From contig JANFOG010000001.1 in assembly GCA_024336345.1 (NCBI GenBank), positions 434,001 through 498,000 of the forward strand: DNA of 64,000 nt. Direction: 5' to 3'. The translations under genes were made by a program, and so were the position numbers. This document shows, piece by piece, positions 44,726-57,607 of this stretch; position 1 is the stretch's first letter; each line of letters opens with the position of its first letter. The notes beneath the pieces are model-generated. The model did no database searches, had not been told where the DNA came from, and worked only from the letters and a program-made list of their open reading frames with translations. This DNA is from Mariannaea sp. PMI_226 (taxonomy: Eukaryota > Ascomycota > Sordariomycetes > Hypocreales > Nectriaceae).

Positions 44726-45610
44726 GGCGATTTGGGGCGAATGGGAAGACGCGATATTGATCAGTAGGTGCAAATGCGTGAAGCTGGTCACAGCTGGGGG
44801 TTGCAAGATGATAGTCGGGACGCGTTAGCGGGTCGCGTATCGCGTTGTCAATGGGGCGCAAGTCCTGGGGCGCGATGGAGATACAGGTTGTGACGATGAG
44901 TGGCGCAATTGGCGATGCCAGCTCCTCCCGAGTTGTGCTGTGGGTTGGGGTGCTGAGAGAAAAAAACACTGGTGGGAGATGATGGGCTGGGCAAGGGAAG
45001 GACTTCAACGTCACCGGAAGGTGGATCACGTGATGCGCATAGATCTCACGGTCGGGCCGTGGACGTGAGCGTATTGGCGTGAGCGTGCGTGGGTGGGCGG
45101 CGGAGAAGGAGGCGGCGGCGTCATCAGCGCCTGAGAGCACACGACACGCCAGCCTGCCAGCAAATGGCAACGCAACGAAGGCCTTTTTTTGTGGTTTCTT
45201 TCATCTGCATCTTGCCCAGCACTGATTCACACGAAGGGAAGCCCTGGCTGCCGTTAGTCTGTCGCAAGAGTTAGCCATCACCAGACTGTAAGGATGCTAC
45301 TGTCTGTCTGCTTGTCTTTCTTTGTTCCTTGCTTTTGCATGCTTTGCTTGCTTGTCGAATGGTTGTGCGTCCACCCGAACGAGGAACGGCAATTGTCGCG
45401 CCACTTCGCGTCCACACACAACGGCGATTGTATCCAGGCAGCATTCTCCAAAGTCTTCATTCTCATTGTCACAGTAAAGGTCTCGCGATGCGGGGCCGGA
45501 TGGCGGTTTCGACAATTTCACTCTCTATTCGCGTTCTCGTAGGTAGTCTGTAATAGTGTACACAACCCTCCTCGCCATGAGGGTGGCAGCTGAAGACAGC
45601 TTCTCGGTTT
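44726..45610. other. Promoter of the PWWP gene and BRR2 3' flank
   Basis: This is GC-rich in the 45,000-45,130 part, with purine-rich triplets (GGAGGCGGCGG). No conserved frame was seen. Confidence 0.5.
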
Positions 45611-48600
45611 CTATTCCTCGTCTGAGTCCTCGTCCTCCTCATCGTCGTCCACATCCATACCCTCGGTTGCCGTAATGGAGAACTCCCGTTCTTGATCGAC
45701 TCCCACATAACTATCACTCATTAGGAACAGCTTGAGCTTGTGCTCACCTGGTGTCGGCACAGTGTACTCAAGCCGAGCATTTAGCTCGCGGCCAATTGTG
45801 ACTCGCTTAATGGCCAAGAGGTTCTTAGTCCCCTCATCACCAACAACCAACCACCAATTCTCCATCTTTTTCGCTGGGTAGAATGGTGCATGCACGGTAG
45901 AATCGTAGTCTCCCTCCTCATCTTCATCAACGTTCCGTTTTACTGTGATGTTTAGATATGCCGGTTCGCCAGCTCTGATCTCGTCCTCATCGAGTACCTC
46001 ATGCTCGAGTTCCAGGTCAGGATATTTATCATTTGTAAAGTTGGCGGCTTGGGCCAACTGGGTCTGCGACAGATGAAGCTGGGTAACCAATTTGTTATAA
46101 TCTGGATTCTCTTCCGGGTTCATGCCTTCCATGAAGTCGAAGATATCCCTAATGCTATAAAGAAAGTTAGCGCGTCCATTTATTGAGAATCTTTTGGGAG
46201 GTTTTTTTTTTTGGTAAAATGATAACTTACCCAAAGGAGTTGGCAACCTTAATGACTTCCGGTGTGAAGTGAGGGATTTGCTTGAGCGGACTGTCTCGAT
46301 CCCACATAGCTTGGACAATCATTTGCGACATTTCCATCGCACTCATGGCGTTGAGGTGCCCGTCAGATGAGAGAATATCCACCATGGAGCTTAGAAGGCT
46401 CAGGAGACGGCCGAGAAGGATTTCCTGATCCTTTGCAAGGTCGATTGGCAATTGCATTCGTGAGAAATGCGCCTGTAGCAACACAAACGACTTGAAGTGA
46501 GGCGAGTCGTAGACTGGCTGTGCCATCTTGACAGGAACGCGATCATAAATCCGACGCAAAAGTCCTTCTTCGTGTCGGCGGATCTGAATTGACTCAAATT
46601 CAGTTGCGGATGTAACAATCTCCATAATACCCTTGAGCTTCGTACGAGCGGTCAGTGAGAGAAGGAATGTCTGCATCGTAATATACGAGATGTTGTAGTA
46701 GGCGGCAATCATTGCAGCATTTTGAGGAGCCACGGAGCCATCTTCTTCATCAAATTCGATAATCTTGGACTCGCTTAGCTCCCGCAATGTGGTTTCCACC
46801 AGATCTGACATGTAGTTGCTCAAACCATCATGCGTTGTGCTCGACAAATTATAGTAGCTTGGGTTTGCAAGCAGCCTTCTGTAGAAGTAAGTAAAGGTCG
46901 TCCAGTTGATGGCATCATCGCCAGACTCGATCATCTTAGTACTGATCTCAGTAACAAAGACATCGTGCAAGTAGTTATGCAGGTGCGATTCTACAGGAAG
47001 AGCCTCATTCAGGAACTTCTTATAGTAATCACGCTTGACCTGGGGAAGCATGAGCACACCTCGTCCACGTCCTTCCTTCGAAGGGCGTAGGGCCTTTCCA
47101 AACATGTGCAACACTTCACTCAATGGATAATCCACGTAACGGTGCTCACGACCCTCAAAATACTGTGTTCCCATAACGACCACGAGATGAGCAGTGCTGT
47201 TCAACTCCCAGCAGACATCACGTGAAGCCACAAGCACCTGGATAGCGCCATTATCATATAGATGCTTGACGATTCGCTTGTCACTTTGACTCAAGGCCTC
47301 ATGATAGTAGCCAACACCATGGGAAAGTGCCTCGGCAAGAGCCTCTTCGTGAACGCGATCAAGCAAAGGCTTCATTTGCTCGACATCCGCGTGGAGGAAG
47401 CGGTCCTCGTCATCGTCCGCAAAGGATGCGGCCAGAAGGTCTCGTGCAGTCATTCGAGTTTGCTTCCGAGTGGGAACAAAAATCATAGCGGGCTTATCAG
47501 GAGACATCTGCGTGACGGCCAGATAGGTTGGCTTAGCCATGGACAGCATGAGGGATGGGAAATGGGGATTATTGAAAGACTGAAGATGAAGCTCGAGAGG
47601 TACAGGGCGAACGTGAGGGCTGAAGTTGTAGATATCATGTTTCTTCGCGTCAATCCATTCGCCCACATCTCGAGCATTAGCAAGAGACACGCTTAAGGCC
47701 ACGATTCGCATTGGTAGCTCGGTTTGGGTTCTTATGTAGTGCATTCGAGAGACGATTGTCTCATACACGTAACCCTGAGAACCGCCGAGCAAATGAACCT
47801 CATCAGCAATGAAGAGCTCCACTGTTTGAACATTCTTGCGTCGCCTCCACTGACGAGACAAGACATCCCATTGAGTTGGAGTTGCTAGAATGAGATCGCC
47901 CTTCTCCAGAAGCTTAAGATCGTTAGCAGTCTCGCCAGTCAACTTCACAATCTCTTTGCCGCCGTTCAGATGACCGAGCCGCTTCTGCCAATCTTGGAAC
48001 TGGTTGTCGACAACCTCCTGGAAAGGAGCAATATAAACAGCTCGCCCAGACTCACCCTTTGTCCAATGGCGAAGAAGGGCAAATTCAGCGCAGACAGTCT
48101 TTCCACTGCCTGTGGGAGCTCCCACAAAGACATTCTGATCAGTCTTGTACAACGAGTTGAATGTCTGGGTCTGAATCCTGTTGAATTGATTCCAACCGGG
48201 GTACAAGTTAATATAGCTAGAAACCTTCAGGGCAGAGATTGGCAGAGGTTGGAGCTCGAGAAGCTCTGTGTGAGGTGGAAACTTTTCAGGAAGGATGAGC
48301 TTGTGGAAAGAAACCGGCAACCTGGTCTCGGAGTGCATCCATCGGTCTGAGATGACAGAAACAAAATAATTTGGAGGCATGGGATCAGTGATGGGGACAG
48401 TGAAGTCGACGACATGCTCATTCGACTCGGATTCGGCGTAAGTCTTGCGCAGAAGGAGGGTATCGTGGTACAGAATATCTTCTCCATCACAGTCTTCGAC
48501 CAAAATCCAGAAGCTCTCCGCCGCACCGTGGATGGACTCATCCCACTCGAAGTTGGGGGTAATGCTTAGTTCAACACGAATCATTGACCGAGTCATTGGC

Positions 48601-51600
48601 TGAACTTGAGCCTCTACCTCGACACGAGGGAACTTAGCGACGAGTCCACAAACTGTTCGGCCTGCCTTGGGCATGCCAAGCAGCTCACCCATGCGAGGGG
48701 GGTCCAGGTCAAAATAGCTACTCCAGTTCACCTCAATTCTTTCTGCCTTGTTCACAATATCCCGAGGGCACGTGGGGAACTGACGGAGAGGAGTCATAGT
48801 CGGCCACATGCGCTTCTCAGCCATCTTGCAAAGATCCAGAGCCGTCTTCGCAACCGATGCCCATCCTTTCTTCAAAGCAATCTCAAAAACCGCTCGAAGA
48901 ATACGGCCAGCTGACTGAGTCACGTACACCATGTCAGCCATCAAGGCGAGACCATCCAGTTTGAGTCGAGAGATGTATGCCTGTAGAAGCACGTTGATCT
49001 TGGCATGAGGCTCCTCGATACTCTCCTTGACTGGAATAGGGACACGTTCAAGGAGCTGGGCCAGTTCCAGCTTCTCGTCTTGTCGAACGGGAATATACTT
49101 GAATTCCGCACTGAGAGCGAAGACACGGAAGAATTCAATAGTCGTGATTCCGGGTTGAATTAGGTTGTTGTAGGTATCCATGGATGATGAAGTAATATAG
49201 TAGTGAGAAGCAATACGACCCAGGTCAGTTGACTGCATCTTTCCAGTCTTCTCATCGTATTTGATCAGATTAGACTTTCTCAATACCATAGCTGCGGAAT
49301 GGATCAAGTCAACTCGTTTTTGCTCCAGCGCGCCATCTTCTTCATACTCTGCACCAACCTGGTACAAGCCAGGCGAGCGAAGCATACGAACGAACAGGTA
49401 TGTGTATCCCAACCACTCGACACCCTCGTCACGCGTTCTAACGTTGCCCAAGACGACCTCTGCGTTGAGATTATCAACTAGCTTACTGACAAATTGACTT
49501 TCGATGGGGAGCTGTTGGTTGAGGAGTGACAAGTAGTATTGCATCTCTGTTTGGGTGGTAATGATAATACCTTCACCATAGGTATCATACTGAGGTCTAC
49601 CTGCACGGCCAAGCATCTGCAAAACGTCTTGGGGGCTAAGCTCGACCCAAGTACCCTTTTCTGGAGAGTAAACTTGAGTGCCCTTGATCACGACTGTGTG
49701 TGCTGGCAAATTCACACCCCAGGCCAGCGTCGCAGTACAGACCAGGACTTGAATAGCACCACGGGCAAAGAGATCTTCGACATCAGTTCTGTCAACTCTG
49801 CTCATACCAGCGTGATGAATACCGAAACCGTACGGTAAAATATCTTTGAGATCCGCATCGGTAGCTTGGCTCGCCGCTTCATTAAGCACTTCACGGCTAC
49901 CAGCATCATGCCGGAGAATCTGGTTGATAGTCTCGTTTTCGAGGGCCTTGTCTCGAATGAATTTGGCCGTCTTCGCTGTCTCTTTTCGGGAGTGAACGAA
50001 AATCAGCATCTGGTTTCGATTGGTACCAACGTGCTCCATGACCTTGTTGTAAGTTACATCGTTCATGGTCTTGAGCTGCTTGATTGCCTTACGGTCAGTG
50101 ACTCCGATAAACTCCTGTCGCAGCGGGCAAGGTCGGTAAGAACCATCGAAATGGAAAAGATCTTTCTTCATATCCACACGCAAGAAACTAGCAACATCTT
50201 TGTAGTTCGGTAGAGTAGCAGACAGACCAAGAATTCGGACTGGCTCCCCAGTCTGCTCAACCTTGCGAATAGTTCTGCTGACAATGCTCTCCAGGACGGG
50301 GCCACGATCATCATGAAGCAAATGGATTTCATCAATGATGATTAGGCGTACCAGGTTGGTATAGGTCAGGTCATTTGATTTTCTTGTAATGACATCCCAT
50401 TTCTCGGGGGTGGTCACAATGATCTGTGTTTCAGCGATTTGTTGCTTGGTGAGTTGACGATCGCCAGTCAACTCGGAGACTTGGATGCCATAGGGTGCAA
50501 GTCTCTTGCCCAGGTTTCCAACCTGTTCCTGGACAAGAGCCTTAAGAGGGGCAATGCACACAATCTTGAAGGCATCAAGGTCGATGTCACCGGTCTCGGG
50601 GTTTCGATGCTTGCCAAGTTCTCGAAGGATGGTGAGCATACCAACGTTGGTCTTTCCACTACCAGTGGGAGCACACACAAGCATGTTGCCATCATCATGG
50701 AAAGCCGAGGGGTAACACTTGGATTGAATCTTGTTGAGGGACGTGTTGGAGCTGAATGGAGCTTGAGCCCATTCAGGCATGTCTGAGATGGGCATTTGAA
50801 CATCACTAGGTTCGTCTCGCTTCTTAGGCGTTGGGATATGAATCTCCTCGTAGCCTTTGAAAGTCCTCTTCGTTGAACCTTCAGGCAGCCGAACCTTGGC
50901 GTTTGTCATAAGATGGTTTCCTTGGTCGAAAACAAGGTTGTCCAAGTTGATTAGCTTCTTGGGTTGGAGCCCCCCAATAAGCTGGCCCTCGGATTTCTCA
51001 GCCTTGGGTGCTTCAGAAAATGAGGCCGGAACATCAATATCCATTTTGATGTCCATTTTCCCCTTCTTTTCTTCGCCCGAGCTCTTACCCCGTAACTCGT
51101 TGAGAATCCACTGAAGGCCTTCGGAGCCCATCTCTCTTTCAACGGCAGTCCGTTGGTCTGGGTTCTCAGCTCGGGCAAGTTTTGTCAACCAAAAGACCTT
51201 CTCCCTGTTCTCAACCAGCTTCTGGACAAGCTCATGGTGTTCAAAATCGAAGAGCTCCATGAGATCGTTTTCGATCTCTCGAAGCGACTTCTCCTCACTA
51301 TCAGCTTCGTCAGGTTCTCCAGAGAGGATTCGAAGAGCCTCCTTCGTCTTATCGGTCTGTTCATGGGCATCGGGATAAAATGAACCAATTTGTCGCTGTA
51401 GCCAGAAAGCGTCAATATCTCGGGCAGGGACGGCGTTCTTCTCCTTGTCCTTCTCTTTCGAGCCTATAGGAGCGGAATCGATAATCATTTCGTCTTCCTC
51501 GCCCTCATCAGCCTTTGGTTCTCCATTTTCACCCTCTTCGTCCTCTTCTTCTTCATCTTCTGACGATTCATCTCGAACTTCATTGACCATGTTGCCCTCC

Positions 51601-52304
51601 TCGCCTTCCTCATCCTCGTCAAAGGCAACGGCAACACCTTGTCGTTCGTCGATTTCAGCGTCATCACCATCAGCACCACCCATGGCAACATCTTCTTCGT
51701 CGTCTTGCGCATCATAGTCGGTGATCTTTTTTCCTAGGTTGACCAGCTTGTTGAACTGTTCTGGACTTAATGATACGCCCAGGATATCATCAATTTCTCT
51801 CTTCTTGTCGAGGTCCTTCAAATCGTCGTCCTTGAGATATTCCAGAACAGCATCGGCGGCACTGCGCACCACCTCGTGGGGTACGTCACCTAGATTATTC
51901 GCAACGAGTGTCAGGATGAGTTGGAAGGTTTGTCGCGTCGCTGGAGTTCGCGGTCGATAGGTGATGCCTTCCACCAACAAGTCGTTTGCACCAAGCACAC
52001 CTGTGCCTCTCATCTGGGGCGCTTCAGCTTTTCTTCTTCGCTGCTCTCGGGCAAGGATATCCTCTCCTTCTCTAAGACTTCCCCTCTCGATGTCAGGAAG
52101 CCCTGGCTGTTTCTTTTGCTTGGGCACTTCATCACGAGCGACTCTCGCACCCATGTCTTTGATGCTCAGGCGCCCGGCCAGCGACTCTGGATCTCCAGTG
52201 GCCTCATCAGTTCGTCTGGTGACAAACCGACGGTCCGCCTGGAGGACCAGGTTGGACATGGCCGAGTACTTGTATTGCGACACATCTCGATTCGCGTCCG
52301 TCAT
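45611..52304 (-). CDS. BRR2: Brr2, U5 snRNP helicase for spliceosome activation
   Basis: Brr2 is the Ski2-like helicase that unwinds U4/U6 to activate the spliceosome. Two minus-strand exons (52304-46231 and 46154-45611) give 2205 aa, the expected size (yeast 2163). It has an N-terminal plug/PWI-like region with an acidic stretch (about 210-285). Cassette 1 has APTGSGKTN near residue 545, DEIH near 658, LSATLPN, and QMLGRAGRPQYD, then a Sec63 domain. Cassette 2 has APTGSGKTVCAEF near 1400, DEVH near 1501, the degenerate LSVSLANA, and HMFGKALRPSKE, then a second Sec63 domain and an acidic tail. Cassette 1 motifs are intact; cassette 2 shows the usual substitutions of the ATP-binding but inactive second cassette. 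Confidence 0.98.
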
Positions 52305-52978
52305 TTTGGCTGGTGTTGTGAAGCTCGATCGTGATGGAAATACGCCGACGTTCTCGACAAAAGCCCGCGGAGCCGGTCCTTTAAATAACCATGAGTTTAC
52401 CTCCGACGCGACCTTTTCCTCGATTTAGAGCCGCTGCCTTGGTGACTCAGGTCTCCGCGATTGTTGCCGCAGTCGTGTTGTTGGGAGGGTCTCAATGCGT
52501 CGTCACGATGCCCCAGGGAGCTTTGTCGCGATCGTAAATTTTAGAGGTCTCAGCCTGCTAGGCTGAAGCGCTAATACTTTACTGGCCTAGTTCTATGTGA
52601 CAACTCTTAAGCTGTGGCTGGTATCAGATGTGGCTGCCATCGGAAGCTTCAGTGCGTTTGATCGCTGACGGTGTCTGGAAAAGCGAGATTTTTGGGCTGT
52701 GACGCAGAGAGTGCCTTCAGAAAAATATGGGAGTATTTAAAACAATAAACACATCTCATAGAACCGATATTCCATATTTACCACTCGATGGAAATACGTA
52801 TAGTTGCTACTATATTTACACAGTCGTGACATTGATAGCACCAGCCACGATGCCAGTGGAGTCGATTTACAGCACCACAGACGACCTCCATAGATTCATC
52901 CACTGGGCTGCATCACACCGAGTCTGATTTACACACACCTCAGAACCAGAGACTTTGGTCCAAGAGCGAGTGTGAGTC
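52305..52978. promoter_or_regulatory. Divergent promoter between BRR2 and the coiled-coil gene
   Basis: This is 674 bp between two divergent start codons. There is no supported coding frame. The BRR2-proximal part is GC-richer (52,330-52,540); the part near 52,720-52,850 is AT-rich and closer to the coiled-coil gene. Confidence 0.55.
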
Positions 52979-54571
52979 ATGTCCAATCAATCAGGAGTTC
53001 ATGAAACTTTTGAGAAATCACTCGACCCATTTATTAAGCCCCGAGAGCAAGTCAACTACATCAGACGCGTCTTAGCACTTCACATTGGATCCTACTCACA
53101 AGACGGACCAATCAAACAGCCGTTGTCACTCGTGGGCACTTCTCATGATGTTGACGTAGGACCTGAGCTGAAAGGGGTTTGGAGAGAATATATCAAAGCT
53201 CTCAGAGAAAATGTGGTAGCTCGGCGAAACTATGCAGAGGTCGATCAGACCAATCCTCCTCGTCCGTCTTCGCCCAAGGAGTCCACTTCGAACGGTGTCG
53301 AACTAGTAGAGGAACGAATTACACTGCTCAAACTTCAAACCAAGCAGGAGCGGCTATCAAAAATCCAGAACTACCTTGATCTTTTGATCGAGAAGCCAGC
53401 AGCCTCAGTTGAGTTCTTTGACCCCGAGGATGTTTTTCGCACTGCTCTTGATCTTCCCAGCGTGCCGAAGGAAGTGGTCAACGGTATCGTCGAACAACAG
53501 AGTGCTTCGAGACTAGATCTCAAGGGACAGGTTAGTCAGTTAGAGAAGACAGTGCTACGTGCGAAGCTCCTCCTACGCAAGGAAGAGCAGCTGCTTCGAG
53601 AGGCGAGAGCCAACTCCCAGAACATGTCTGATATCATGAGTAATGGAACAAAGTTGGAAGCTCTCAATGCGACTCGAAACGAGCTCATCAACTGGATTGA
53701 GACGGAGCTTGGGAAGGCTTCAGCCAGTGGAGATGGAGATGGAGATAGGGATAGAGATGGAATAGCAAGAAGTCATGACCGCTCAGCTGCCGAGAACGCC
53801 GCCGTCAATAGCCAGCTCGGCATCATCAAAGACAAATATGAGCGATATCTCTCATCCAGACGGTCTCTACTGGCAACACTTGCCGAGCGTCAAGGAGCCT
53901 CACAACAACCAGTGTTGAAACCTCTGGACTCTCGTCAACACCCATTTTCCGAGAGCCACCCAGCCCCAAGCAACTACCTTCTCACCCCATACATAGAAAC
54001 TCTGGTTTCCCTTTCTAGAAACCAAAAGGCCATGATCACGCAAAAATCATTTATGAACTCAACACTCAACAAGGAGACGAAAGAAGCCTGCCAAACTCTC
54101 AGTCATATCGCTGAAGAGAGCCAACTCCTCCCACAACACCCTCAGTCTATGTCAAACCGGCGAAGGTCAGGTTTGGGGGAGGTTTTACTTGCTCCAGATC
54201 GATCAGACCTCACCAGTCGGGTCCAACCGTGGGTGAACGCAGCAGATGCAGCGAAGATTGCCACACTAGAAGCAGTCGCAGAGAAGGTCGAGAATGGGCA
54301 ATTAGCACTAGAAAACTCTATGGTAACGCTCCGGGAAATCAACAAACTCTTGGGTCAGGACGAGGAACCCAGTGATCAAAAAGACCCTAAAGAGGAGCAA
54401 CCGGAGGATGATTTTTGGATGAATGCTGGGCCTAAGCATCCCAGCAAAACAAGAAGACACACTGAGAAGAAGGGGGTGGAGAAACAACCCAAGGATGCTT
54501 GGTCAGGACTGCACGGAAAGCTTGGTCTCATTGGGCATGAGGATGCAGCACGAGGTATTGGAGGGGTATAG
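52979..54571 (+). CDS. Coiled-coil protein of unknown function
   Basis: This is an intronless frame of 530 aa. I do not recognise a family. It is Glu/Lys/Leu/Gln-rich with long heptad-compatible helices: about residues 105-140 (LVEERITLLKLQTKQERLSK) and 170-225 (LKGQVSQLEKTVLRAKLLLR), and again at about 275-305 and 415-460. Loops are low in complexity, notably the DGDGDRDRDG run near residue 255, encoded by a GATGGA-type repeat at about 53,730-53,760. The C-terminus has a charged segment with FWMNAGPKHPSKTRR and ends WSGLHGKLGLIGHED. The architecture suggests a structural or spindle/kinetochore-type subunit, but this is inference from composition alone. It shares its upstream region with BRR2. 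Confidence 0.8.
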   Translation: MSNQSGVHETFEKSLDPFIKPREQVNYIRRVLALHIGSYSQDGPIKQPLSLVGTSHDVDVGPELKGVWREYIKALRENVVARRNYAEVDQTNPPRPSSPKESTSNGVELVEERITLLKLQTKQERLSKIQNYLDLLIEKPAASVEFFDPEDVFRTALDLPSVPKEVVNGIVEQQSASRLDLKGQVSQLEKTVLRAKLLLRKEEQLLREARANSQNMSDIMSNGTKLEALNATRNELINWIETELGKASASGDGDGDRDRDGIARSHDRSAAENAAVNSQLGIIKDKYERYLSSRRSLLATLAERQGASQQPVLKPLDSRQHPFSESHPAPSNYLLTPYIETLVSLSRNQKAMITQKSFMNSTLNKETKEACQTLSHIAEESQLLPQHPQSMSNRRRSGLGEVLLAPDRSDLTSRVQPWVNAADAAKIATLEAVAEKVENGQLALENSMVTLREINKLLGQDEEPSDQKDPKEEQPEDDFWMNAGPKHPSKTRRHTEKKGVEKQPKDAWSGLHGKLGLIGHEDAARGIGGV

Positions 54572-54727
54572 TCATAAATGGAAGTTCTTTATTTTCTCCT
54601 TTTGCATATAGAAGAATTAATCAACTGGTTAGTTCAGTACATGACCAGCTCAAACGCCGCCCCAAAATCTAGCCGAACTCCATTCCTCAGCAAAGATATC
54701 ACTAGTGACGATTTTTCCAACAATGCT

Positions 54728-56051
54728 TCACTTTTCCGATAGGATAGCTGATATCCTCAGTGCCAAATCTAGGATAGACAGGTGTTCATCTGCACCGTCG
54801 ACTAGCCTCTTGTCAACCTCGGAGAAAACTAGGACGATCTTGTTCTTGGAAGAGTCGGGGATCGTTTCGTCGTAAACCAATGCTTGGTATAGCTTGGATG
54901 CCAGTTAGTAAATAGAGCTTATCACAGTGACGGAGGTGGTCAGTCTCACCTGTGTAGTAACTTGGCCAGCACTCCATCCATCTGCTACCATATCCTCGAC
55001 CACTTTTGAAACAGGTTGGTATGATACACCGGACGCCCGAGGCTTTACCGCTTGCACGAGCTCATCAATGGTGCGGTCTGGGATGACTCCAGCAATGTCC
55101 TCTACAATTTTCACTGTGACTGGCTTCTTGTCCACATCCATGCCTTGGTCATCCTCGGCGTCCTTCCCTGGTGCCTGTGCTCCAACCAGACGCGCCGCAC
55201 TCTGTAGGAAGGTGATGGCTTTTCGAAGATCACCCTCGCTGCACTTGATCAGAGCATCAACGGCGCCGTCCTCAAGTGGCACACCCTCTTTTTCGGCAAT
55301 CTCTTCCAATCTCTTCTTAGCATTGCCTTGGTCGAGGCTTTTGAAACGGAACTTGCTACATCGACTGGCAAGAGGGTCAATGATGCGAGTAACGTAATTG
55401 CATATCAAACAAAATCGAGTGATTTTGCTATAAGTCTCCATTGTTCTTCGTAAGGCACTCTGAGCGTCCTGTGTCATAGAATCGGCCTCGTCGAGGATAA
55501 TGATCTTAAAGGGCGGGCAAGGGTATTTTTCTTTGTAGCCAGGGGTTGGGTTGGTCAATTGCATACGTGCAAAGTTCTTTACTTTATCTCGGACAATGGA
55601 GATACCACGCTCGTCGGATGCGTTCAGCTCGAGTACTCGTGATTTCATGAATTCCGGACCATAGAGCTCCTTTGCCAGGGCGAGGACAGTCGATGTCTTT
55701 CCTGTACCGGGGGGGCCATAGAAGAGCATGTGGGGGAGCTACAGATTCGTCAGTGACAGCTCGAGCTTGTGTAGGCAGCCAAACCAACATTTGAGGATTG
55801 TAGGGTTCTCTCCAGGACGGTGATGGTATGATCTTGGGCGGTAACATCGCTTAAGGACTTGGGTCGACTGCAAAAGAATGAAAAGGATTGTCAGAACCAG
55901 TTTCTATAAAGGAGAAGTTTTTGAGTGACGCAGACTATTTCTCAACCCAGGGCTGGGCTCTGCCATTCACAGGCTTTTCTTGCTTCTGGTCGGTGTTGCC
56001 GTTCGTGGCTGCTGCAGCCTTTCGGGCTTTGAGATCAAAGAAACTCGCCAT
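54728..56051 (-). CDS. RFC2: Replication factor C subunit 2 (clamp loader)
   Basis: RFC loads the PCNA sliding clamp at primer-template junctions. Four minus-strand exons (56051-55936, 55867-55789, 55738-54950 and 54892-54728) give 382 aa. Clamp-loader boxes are in order: YRPKSLSDV (RFC box II), [17 protein letters not shown] (Walker A), [30 protein letters not shown] (Walker B and arginine finger region), [24 protein letters not shown] (SRC motif), and [10 protein letters not shown]. This pattern is typical of the Rfc2/human RFC4 subunit rather than Rfc3, 4 or 5. The first intron uses the less usual donor GTCTGC; the phase is correct. An insert with [12 protein letters not shown] lies between the AAA lid and the C-terminal collar, as in filamentous fungi. 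Confidence 0.95.
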
Positions 56052-57607
56052 ATTCTTTTCGAACTGCTGCTGTTTGAGAAAGATATTTTTTTGTGTCTGT
56101 CGGCTGGTTCAGCAATTGCGGATGGATTGTCCTTATCCTTGGTCGAATGCAAAGATAACGTACTCATTAACGCGTCAAGAGCTAACGCGAAGCGCGTCAG
56201 CCTCAGGCCCCTACGTGCTTGTGGCGGGGGCTGCTGGGTGGCTGCTGCTGGCTTGTTTTACCAGCTTTCATTGATTTTAGGTGGTACAGTGCTTTGGGGA
56301 CCTACTTCCCTTTGTTAGCCCGTACTTTTTTCTAACGAATCATCTCAGACTTCGCAGCGACTGTTGACTGTGTCCCAATCTCGATACAACGATGATGTAA
56401 AATGGGAAATGCCAGGGCCTTCAAGTAAGTGTAATTTTGTGCAAGTAAAATACCAGGGGTCTGGCGTTTCAAACACTGCGCTTCTGAAATTTTTGGGTCT
56501 CTTGTGAGCTCGCTGTTCGATCATCAGCTCCCTTATTACGAGTACTCAAGTAGTAGTTAGTTTACGCAGTACATAGCCGACCCTGGCTCTCGTCTTCCAT
56601 GTCAGATTGTAGTCTATCCTCTCTGCCAGCTTGCAACATGACCCTCCTCTCACCGACTCATTTCAGAGTAACTGCACCTCTGTAGTGCAGCTGATGCTCG
56701 GTGACTGTCTGATGAGATCATACGTTAGACTTTTCAACTCCCTCACTCGCGGTAATTAATTATCGAACCCTCATTTCACGCAACCTAGAGGTAGTTAGGA
56801 AGACCTACCTAGGCAGCCTACCAGTCCAGAAACCCAAGGTACGATAAACACGTTCATGAAGCTGGTTACAGTACAGTGTACTTTGCACATGTGTACCAAC
56901 CTACTAATTCGTGTAATCTCACCCTACCTTACCCTATAGAGTAACGCTTGCTCGTTGAACTGTCCTAAATGTTACTTCTCGATGATCAGGATTCTAAGAC
57001 GGGCTAATATTAAGTTGAATTTACCTGGGCGTGTACTTGCCAGCCAATTCTTCGGCTGCAGTGATGCGATGCGAATGTCGAACACTTGCACATCGGCATC
57101 GCTACTGTTCACGCAGAGGTGGCCCGGGGAGGTCGTGTGTCAAGAAGCATGCCAACTGTGCCTGTGGCGTGAAATCGAGTTTGCACCCACCCACCAGCGT
57201 GAACGTGCATATAATCAGCTGTCGGTGATGCATACCTACTACCTACCCCCAAGGTACCTACCCAGAAAACTACCTAAAGTTAACCCTCCACTTACCTTGC
57301 CTTCCCTCGCCTACCACGCTGACCCAACCACTTTCAGCCACTCTTGCTTTCCCTCAGCGCTGCTGGCCCAGCCGACAGCAACTGCCTGCAGATACTCTAA
57401 TAAACGAGGCACGGCCTGCGCACGGTGGGAGCGCCTCATCACACATAGCTTCCTCCTTCCAAACGAACCCTCCCAGAGTTCACCCTCAACAACTGCACAT
57501 CCTTCCAAGCCACCGAGCTCGTTCATGGCCTCAAGAGCTGTCGCCTCCCGTATTAGCCGCCTATCATATTCGCCAGCTCAAACCTGCCCTGTTCTTTTCG
57601 AGGCACC
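56052..57607. other. Divergent intergenic region, RFC2 to the E2 gene
   Basis: This is 1.56 kb with no supported gene. It is dense in TACCTA/GGTACC motifs at 56,785-56,945 and again at 57,225-57,295. The CT/AC-rich stretch at 57,290-57,530 is probably the promoter and leader of the ubiquitin-conjugating enzyme gene. Confidence 0.5.
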
